A DNA stretch of 64,000 nt from Siphlonurus alternatus (lineage: Eukaryota; Arthropoda; Insecta; Ephemeroptera; Siphlonuridae): assembly GCA_949825025.1 (NCBI GenBank), contig OX463778.1, forward strand, positions 26,903,551 to 26,967,550, written 5' to 3'. Below the pieces are notes generated by a model. The model worked only from the letters and a program-made list of their open reading frames with translations, was not told the origin of the DNA and ran no database searches. The position numbers and the translations under genes were made by a program. This document shows, piece after piece, positions 55,830 to 64,000 of the stretch. The first letter of the stretch is position 1; every line of letters starts with the position of its first letter.

Positions 55830-56819
55830 CTGTAACAACACGTCAGCAAAAGTTCAATGTTGAGTAGCGGTCAGCACCCCACTAACCCTGAAGCACATGT
55901 GGAGTTGAGGCATGGTGTTTATCAATGGAAGAGGAAATCATCCCTCTTACTGCACGGGTCATGTTGAGAAAAGTTTAATTTTTCAATCCAAGTGAAAAAA
56001 GGACAACAAGGTTGTATCATGCTGTCAGTCATTCGATCATTTAATGAACTGCATTAATATTTTTTCCATCTATTGTTTCTTGGGATTTATGCTATTTTAA
56101 AATTTTAATGTTACCTTTTTTGCAATAAAATAAACAAGAACAAAATTTCTCACAAACTGCATCCATGAGCACTTTCCACGCAGAATAAAACGATTGCTTT
56201 CAATAAGTTAAGATTAACTGTCTTAATATTTTTATATATACTTATACATTGAATATTATATTTACTTTAAATATTATTATAAATATATATAAAAGATTGA
56301 ATTTAGGACACTTCAACAGTTAAGTGTCCACGTAAACAATAACAAACACAATTTAAAACGGCTTCTGTTTCATCGGAGTGACGTCACGAGATTGTGAAGA
56401 AGGTTTGACGGGAAGGATTGTTTAATTCTGTGCTCTGATTAACCCGACCACTATCGGCGGTCCTTTCCTTTGTGTGCAGCCAAACAAGACCGACACCGTC
56501 ATGTGCGGAGATAATACTAAGAGTGCGTACGTCTTCTTGACCGTGACGTCACAAAATATCCAAACGAGGTGGAAGTGATTCGTGAGTGACTTCAGACGTT
56601 GTAAGGCAGCTCTTTCATATAATTACTTATATTATTATACTTTGTTGCAACATATTAATGTACCAATTTGTGCTTTGTGCACATATATTATAAATACGAG
56701 ATGAGCACTGCGTAAATAATCCCAGTCCCATTATATAGTTATAAATACATTATTACATACATGTATATAAAAGAAATTATTTAAAATTATGGAATGTCTA
56801 CGAGCATAAAATTCGAATA
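55830..56819. other. Upstream of tetraspanin exon 2, no exon found
   Basis: I looked for a minus-strand exon encoding the tetraspanin N-terminus (a Cys-rich or basic lead followed by a Lys-Tyr and a TM1 start) and found none. Less AT-rich patches with TGACGTCAC occur at 56370-56580. Confidence 0.5.
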
Positions 56820-57365
56820 ACAATGGGGTACGGACCGGTATTTGAGTTAGCAATATTAATAAAAAGTACTGTGAATTCTATGAAGAACGAGCCCTATTAG
56901 AGCATTCTACGATAATTTGCTGATTTTATATGATTTTTTAAAACTTTTTTTGATGACGTAATAGCATTGAATCTTAAATGGGAAAATGCATCAGTTAACA
57001 TTGCTAAAATGAAAAGTTATTGAGGTAGGAATTTGAAACCTTCATTATCGTGATTCTAGCACCTAAAAACCTTGCTAATGAAGTTTTGGTTACATTTCAA
57101 TATTAAGTATGGGATTTGGCAATGTTAACTGATCTATTTTCCCATTTAAGATTCAATGCTATGACGTCATTTTTGAGAGGTTTTAAAAATTCATATAAAA
57201 TCAGGAAATTGTCGTAGAATGCTGTAATAGGGCTTGTTCTTCATGAAATTCTCGTGCCTTTTGAAATATTGACAAAAACTTACAACTTTTTTTTTTGGTC
57301 AGTACTCAGTACCAAGGTGTATAGAGGTTTATAAACCTCTATACACCTTGCTCAGTACCCCATTA
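56820..57365. mobile_element. Foldback element, family F, with an inserted palindrome
   Basis: Left arm sequences ATGAAGAACGAGCCCTATTA, GCATTCTACGATAATTT and TGATTTTATATGA recur complementarily at 57192-57250. The outermost AATGGGGTAC is matched at about 57355-57365. The right arm is interrupted by a 38-bp palindrome. No ORF. Confidence 0.7.
57313..57350. mobile_element. 38-bp perfect palindrome with 8-bp target duplication, minimal hAT-like insertion
   Basis: CAAGGTGTATAGAGGTTTA is followed immediately by its exact complement. It is flanked by direct repeats CTCAGTAC at 57305-57312 and 57351-57358. Eight-bp duplications and CA(A/G)GG-type ends fit the hAT superfamily. The insertion consists of nothing but two 19-bp termini. 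Confidence 0.8.
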
Positions 57366-60300
57366 AAAATAATACCGAAATATGAAATAATAGCGTGCAT
57401 ATTCATGAATTTTAATTTAATTGCAAAATTCGCCTTAATCATAATACAATGTACAATGTTAAATAAAAACTATTACATATGTGCTAAAGGTAAATGTCCA
57501 GGTGTAATGACTACATGATAAATCCAGTTACGCTGTTATTTGATATTTTTTCCCGAAGCATCTCAAGATTATATTGCACGGTATATTTTATAGAAGTGCG
57601 TCATGTGATTGAACGAGGCCTAAGTACTTTTCTATGTTGAGCATGAGAGCTAATTAATATTTCACGATAAGATTTACTGGGTTCAATCATTATAAGTTAA
57701 TTAAATTCATGGGAGTTTAACTGTCTTTTGTTATCTAATTATCAAATATCATTAATTAAAACCGAACAATGCAGTGATGGTATATACAGTATGTAATGAT
57801 GAAACATTTTATTTTAAATTAATTATCTAGAATAACTGAAGTCAATGCTTTCTCTACGATGAAGAATATTATAAAAGGGTTAATTTAGTACTCATGTCGT
57901 GTCTATTAAAAAGTTTTTTATTACTGCATGTGTATTATTATTATCTGTACTTACAGCATATTAAAAATACATTAAAAACTTTATACTATAACCAGAAAGA
58001 GACCGCAACGGATCAAATCATGATGAAATACGCAGGTCACGCCCTATGCACGCACAGTAAACTTTCATGATATGGTATTACGCACTTTTTAAACGTAAGA
58101 AAAAAAAATCCATGCAAAGTAAAGAAATCAATAAAAAATAAAATCTCCTTTTATTGTGCTTATGCCATGTATATAAATCTTGTGTATGTAATTTGAATTG
58201 TAATCAATAAATGATATTCAGCTTCTCGGCTGGCAATAAATCAGGGGTCGGCATCACAGGCCCGCTGTGAGAACCGTCTGCAGTCTCAGAGAGAGACGAC
58301 GTGTGAATCTGCAATGTGTTCGCCTGATAGGAATTCGCGTCATGCATGAGGCGCCGCCCTCTCTATACATTGAGAGACTATGGCCAGGACCCAACTTCCT
58401 GTCGACTACGTGGCTTAAGGATAATCAATATTAATTGATGACACATAATCATCATGTCGCTAATATGCTGCCTGACTCACCATCACGATCAACAAAGGTA
58501 AACTTCATATGATCAGAGATAAAAATAAAGGTGAGAGGGGACCAATTATAATTGTTATAACGCTGCATCCCTTCCATCACCAGGTGGTGGACTTCGATTT
58601 CGACCGTCCGATTTCTCGTACATAATAGAACGCTCAGTTTCTCGTATCAAAGCTATATATCTCTACAAAACAACAGAGCTCTCGCTAAACGTGTACTAGG
58701 ATGTAAGCTTGAGTGGACTCGAAATTACAAGGCACAGGTGAAATTCTTCCTTCATAGCTTTCAAAGTAATTAGTGAAAAAAAAATCTAGCAACCGGATCA
58801 CAATTCGTAAAACAGAGTTAATTAAGACTTCGCTTTTTAAAAAGTCGTAAACATACGTTCCTTGTGTTTACAAAGGAGGCAGAGTTACAAAAGTACCCCC
58901 TGAGAAATAGAACTTCGGGAATAGTGGAATCGGAACTGTTCTCTGAGAGGAACTGGGGATTTAGCAAATGACAAATGAGGCAAACAAAATTTTGTTTAGA
59001 AAGCTGTGCTATATTATATTGATTCTGAAAAGTAATTAGTTCAATTAAATTTTCAATTAAAACATTTAATTAAATAACCCTAATACACGTTCTTACTAAG
59101 AATACATCATTATGATCGAAACTCGAGTGTTATACGCGCTCCATTCAAAAATAAATTTACAATCCGACTATACTTCAACATAATCGAATCGGACATTTTC
59201 AATTCAATGGAGTGTACATTATTCTGTGAAGAACCCCCGCCGGAGTTCCTTTTTCTTGGAGAACTTGGTACAGTTCTCAGGTCCTGCGAGGCGAGATTCA
59301 AGGACTGAGGTGTCACGCTACATCAGTTACCAGACCGTTGGGAGCTAGAGAGACAGACACTTTGTATTCCGCGAGAAGATCCACCCCGGGCGCTGGAGGG
59401 TGGTTTCCATGGAGACGCTCATTCAGTCATCCCTTACAGCGAGTTGAGCACACGGAGGCCTCCTCCACAAGCACCGCTCGCACGGGGAAACCCTATTATT
59501 GGCTCCCCTTTCAACACTAATAAAGTCTCTAAAAACGAGACCACGAGAGGATAATAAAAAAACTTTTGTTATAAACAAAAATTATTTGCATTTTAATACA
59601 CATAAAAATTTGAGTATTAAACAAAAAAAATCTATTTAAAATTTAAAAAGTTTGAAAATAATAAAATAATCTATAATATATTGTAATATATTGTAATATC
59701 AAATGCTATAATGATATTTAATACATATTTATTGTACATAAAAACATTAATCTGAATATAGATTTATATAATAAGTCTCATTTGAATAATATAAAGTTTA
59801 TTATCATTTTGGTGACTACATCAGGATATAAACATGTACATGCTTTTCCCTTATGCTAATATCTTTGTTACTTCTATATTGCTATGGTACAAACTTTTGT
59901 ATCGAGTTCTTTTTATAGACACCATAATGTTACTTTACCGCATACGTAACTTAACGACCATATGCTAAATAATAATGCACATAAATAAAAACATAAGATT
60001 TGTTTTTAGGAGAGTATTTACAAGAGCATGTATTATTTTTAATGTTCTTAAAAAAAAAACTCTAAAATCTTACATGACATGGCATTGTGTTAAGGTATTG
60101 ATATTATACATCATCAGTATAATAGATCCTGCTGCAATATTAACTGTTTATGAATGATCAAGTAATTATTATCACCACTTTAATATAAGTTTCACGAGAG
60201 CAAGTTAGAAAATTAATTAATTATATTAAGGAGACGTATTACATTGTTTCCTTGAGTTTCAACAAAGGAACGGCATTCGAGGTAGTTAATACATGCAATA

Positions 60301-60734
60301 ATGTAATAATCGTTCTCTTTGCGGCGGCCATGACCATGTACGTTTACAATGTACATCATACGGTGACACGTGTATATTATTTGCATTAGTTACACATTGA
60401 CACACAAAATAAATATATGTTATGCATATATTTCATAAAATACAATGCACTTATGCACTGTGCAGTGTGCAGGCTTCAAACAGTGAGATTAAACATACAG
60501 CAAACTAACTCCATTCTTGGTACTCGATCTCTCACTACCACCTGGATGTAGATCACAGGTCATGTTCCAATTGCACTGATGATAACCTGCATGCATTCAC
60601 CAGCTTTCTTCTCTTGAGATTACACTCGGATTGGTTGGAAGAAAACTATTTTAGTCTATATAGCAAAACTGAGTTCAAAATCGAACCTCACTGCAAAATC
60701 AAAACATGGGGGGAACATTAACCTACAACTGTAT
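57366..60734. other. Upstream region, no gene supported
   Basis: AT-rich with GC-richer patches at 58200-58420 and 59220-59480. The latter carries short frames on both strands, but none starts with ATG and joins in phase to the tetraspanin. A promoter there is possible but not shown. Confidence 0.45.
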
Positions 60735-60740
60735 ATTGAT

Positions 60741-60873
60741 GTTAAAGTCGTCCCCATTTATTTTTGGTTTGACGTCACGAACCTTTTTCTTTGTTCTTCA
60801 ATACTAATACTACTAATACTAATGGGAGGATCGCGTGACGTCAAACCAAAAATAAATGGAGACAACTTTATAC
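60741..60873. mobile_element. Foldback MITE-like element
   Basis: The arms CCATTTATTTTTGGTTTGAC followed by GTCACG (60754-60779) are exactly complemented at about 60833-60860. AAAGT-containing outer flanks also match. The loop includes a TACTAATACTAATAC run. Confidence 0.7.
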
Positions 60874-63800
60874 TTTTCGCGATTTTATTTATCTATAACA
60901 GACATCTCACTAGCAGAAGTAATCCCTGACAGTAATCGGTTATTATTTAGTGCAACATCAAAGTAAACCTTTGTGACAGCTGTGTTGCAAATTATGATGA
61001 AATACGTCTATTACAATTAAGCAAGAACAAACGGTGAACAAATTAAAAACATCAAAGGGTTTACATTTACTTTATATTAATAGCATTATATTAGTAATAT
61101 ATCTATATATATGCAGTGAAATTACTAATATATATATTATACCTCTGACAACGGGAGTAATTTTATAGCTAATGCGCAATTAACAACACACTATGGAATT
61201 AATTATAATATAAATTTCTGAAAATGACACATTTTTACAGTGAATGTTTTTTTCTTTTTTTTTTTTTTAGTAAAATATTATCAATTAAAGCGCAATATAA
61301 AATATGTTGAAATCATGACAATTTTAATGTTATTTATTTTATTTTCCAAATCAATACAGCTTATAGCGTGATTATGTGCTCTATATTACAAGCAAGCAGC
61401 TTTGTGTTGGTAACGATCGGTTAATTGTTGTGTTACGTAAGTAATGACGTCACTGCAACAATGCATCTCTATAGACAATGGCTCAACAGGAGATGTGGGT
61501 GCTTCGCTCGAGTGGCTGCTCTTACTTTCGCGGCCACAACTAACTGTCTTACTGCAAGCTATTATCATTTATTATATTTATGGTATCGCCGTGGTAGAGT
61601 GGCAAATAAACTCCATTGACGACAAAGTAATCTGTTGTAAAACGTTAAAAACTTCACTTATTTGCACCGCGTTCTTAAACTTCTTTTTCATTGCTGCATG
61701 GCATGGTTGACGTTTTCTTGCTTCCTCTACAGTCGTTCTGTGAGTGAGATATCTGGGGCACCGTGGAACCCCAGAGCGACATTACATCATCTTATATATA
61801 TATATATATGGGTTCTGTCCCTGCGGGCTCTGCCCTGGCCTCGCAAACTTTGCACCGTCGGGGGCGCTTCCCCTTGTGTCAAGGACCTTTCACGGGGCCT
61901 CGAAATGCGACGTGGCATAAAAAACATAGGTCAACATGAAGGGGCTGCAACTAACGAAATAAAAATCCAGGTGAATGATAAAGTCTTATATGTTTAGTGC
62001 ATGCTGTACATGCGGGTATATAAGCCACTGTAAGTGAAGCTCACTTTTATGCGATAACAACCTAGTGATAAAAATGGTTCATGTTCCCATTTGCACCGCA
62101 GAGACTCGATCAACTGTTATTTACAACCTCATTTTGTGACATTATTAACTTTAACTTTATACAAAAAGTTTTAAAATTTGCAATGAAATTAAGAAAACAT
62201 AACTTCTTTATTTCTTACACGCTATATAGAAGATTTGGCAATGAAAAGTCATGTTATACTCACAGACAAGTTATAGATATCATTGCATGTAAATCAGCAA
62301 GTGCAATAAAAAAAATCAGTTGCACAACAAACCATTAGCGAGCTGTCAAGCTGACTAAAAATACTTGTTAGTCATCCTAACGCAGCGTGCATGCACAAAT
62401 AAACTCTAATTATTTATAATTATTCATTGCATGTATAAGTTTCCAGCACGTGCTTCTTCGTACAGTGTAACGTTAGCTCAGATAATTTTTTCAAATAATA
62501 ATATCAACTACTCTTAGCCTCACAATTTAAATACATAATATAAACATTCAGAATATAATAAAGTGAAACTTTATTATTAAAATTGTACTAAATTGAATAG
62601 AATCTTCTCATAGTTCAACAGAATTTTCGCGTGCAAGGAAGGATTAACAGCGAGAGGTACACGAGCGAATTCCGCGGTGGAGACCGGTGTATTCCGGTGC
62701 GCCAAGAGCAATATATACCTGAGTCTAACAGAGCGAGAACTCCCTCGACGCCACTCAGCACCACTTTATATGTGGGAAATGTGGTCACGTGATGCCTCTA
62801 TGTAAAGGTACGTGGAGAATCAGTCACGCAAGTATAACAAACAAAACACGAGCAGCTAAAATTTAATGTAGTCTTTTGTTCTCCAGTGTGCTGGAAAAAC
62901 AGCCAGGGAGGAACCAACAAAAAACTACGGGGGGTGTAATTTGCTGTTTTGAGAGCACTAGAGGGATGGTCGAGCAATTTGAGGCCGCGGTTGGTGGAGT
63001 GGAAACTTGGGAGACCTCATGGGCAGCGAGCAGAGGTGGACCGCGGCGCAAGGTTTGCACCACGCGAAGAGGCAAGGGGTTCAAGGTTATATAATCAGCT
63101 GACTGAAGATCGTTTCATCTGAACAAAGTAAGTGGGTAAAGCTGATATCAAACGCGAAGGAAAAATAGCAACTCTGCTTGTCAAAATTAAAAGTATAATA
63201 TACTCTGTGTTCATATTGAGCATGGCATAGTATATTAATCATACAGCTATGCATATTATGCAGTATATAATATTAAAGAAATTTAAATGGTATTCCTTCT
63301 TCCATTGCCAATCAACGCAAATTTTGTTAAAAACCGAATAAAAAATAAAAATAAATCAATAAAATATAAACTTTAATTAAAATATTTCAGTCAAGATCCG
63401 AGAGACTTTAACTTGGAGTAGGTTTTTTGCAGACATATTCAACGTTAATGTCTACATTCCATTCACCCTAATTAAATTCTGCATGAGACGAGAATTGATC
63501 AGAGCATCTATCGAAGAGTAATTACAGTTATATTAGCTATTTTAATATTGTAATTATATTAGTGATATAACATTCAAAACATGGCTTATTAAGTCGATTA
63601 ACGAGCCAATACCAACTTTCCCGGCAGTATCGTAATTACCATCGCAAATTATTCAAACCAAAACAAACATTATTAAAATCGTCATTTTGTCGGTCGCAGA
63701 CGAGTTCAATTTTGCACGAGAAGGTGAGTGACCTGCCCAGAAAAGATTGGCAGTGACAAAAGGATGGAATTTCCTTTGATGAGCACGAGCTAGAACAGCA

Positions 63801-64000
63801 CGAGGGGTAGCCACGTCAAACAATCGCTCGCTTGGCCGGCATCAAATAACGAAGGTCTTTTATGTGACCAAGTCATTCGCGAGCCACAGTTTGCATGTTC
63901 TTTGTTGGGAAAAAATAATCAATATTGTGCAACCGTGTATGCATTGTTTTTATTTTTAAATATAAGATAATTTTATCCATATTAAAAGTACAGGTTCCAT
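60874..64000. other. Right end of window, no gene supported
   Basis: Holds a T tract near 61251-61269, a GC-rich patch at 61808-61915 and another at 62640-63090. On the minus strand TATAAAG at about 62763-62769 is a possible promoter element, without a downstream coding exon that I can link to it. Confidence 0.45.

Noticed and set aside
59110..59316. Minus-strand segment with a basic, serine-rich end (SSPRKRNSGGGSSQ) as tetraspanin exon 1
   Set aside because: No ATG in frame (opens at GTG after TAG) and no donor joining in phase 0 with a TM1 start.
61662..61997. 111-codon plus-strand frame over a GC-rich patch
   Set aside because: Runs through a (TA)n tract and shows no recognisable domain or splice structure.
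62719..62769. TATAAAG followed by CAG/GTATAT on the minus strand as tetraspanin promoter and 5' UTR exon
   Set aside because: The implied exon would be under 20 nt and nothing links it to exon 2; kept only as a possibility.
1..64000. CRISPR arrays, operons or bacterial-type signals
   Set aside because: The window has spliced genes and eukaryotic transposons; the tandem and inverted repeats lack the repeat-spacer structure of CRISPR.

Overview
The window looks like AT-rich nuclear DNA from an invertebrate animal. The signs are spliced genes with GT..AG introns, many foldback (MITE-like) elements, 5S- and tRNA-derived SINEs, non-LTR retrotransposons and long (TA)n, (TTA)n and homopolymer tracts. 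A TspanC8-type tetraspanin and R4/Dong-like elements sitting in (TAA)n would suit an arthropod, but the sequence does not fix the phylum. Both host genes I can support are on the minus strand and are made of short exons that a simple ORF scan misses.

Region 1 (1-13.8 kb) is intergenic. It holds a 1.4-kb foldback element with a TTAA-flanked MITE inside it, a tandem array of about 146-bp units, a 5S-rRNA-derived SINE (about 4.0-4.3 kb), a CG-rich foldback (4.7-5.1 kb), the 3' end of an RTE-like LINE (6.5-7.3 kb) and further foldbacks.

Region 2 (13.8-31.4 kb) is a seven-exon gene for a 167-residue, cysteine-free secreted protein. It has a signal peptide, a Gly-Lys-Arg amidation/cleavage site, other dibasic sites, and a poly(A) signal just after the stop. 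All six junctions agree in phase. I do not recognise the family; a neuropeptide-like precursor is the best reading. Its 10.4-kb fifth intron carries two different, apparently intact R4/Dong-like retrotransposons (1164- and 1235-residue ORFs), head to tail and separated only by a (TTA)n microsatellite.

Region 3 (31.4-39 kb) is AT-rich intergenic DNA with long (TA)n tracts and two foldback MITEs.

Region 4 (39.1-55.8 kb) is most of a TspanC8 tetraspanin gene (exons numbered 2-9; the first coding exon was not found). It has two homologous, adjacent, phase-0 versions of the exon for the last large-loop cysteine plus TM4, which look mutually exclusive. Its introns hold three copies of one foldback family (one split by a 5'-truncated LINE), a tRNA-Glu-like SINE, a GC-rich MITE, a MITE inside a MITE, and a 2.4-kb TA-flanked DNA transposon that ends about 50 bp from an exon.

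Region 5 (55.8-64 kb) is upstream of the tetraspanin exons. I found no coding exon there. It holds foldback elements, including a 38-bp perfect palindrome flanked by 8-bp direct repeats that looks like a minimal hAT insertion.

The two host genes show no evident functional link. TspanC8 proteins are known as partners of the ADAM10 protease; the secreted precursor has no assigned role.
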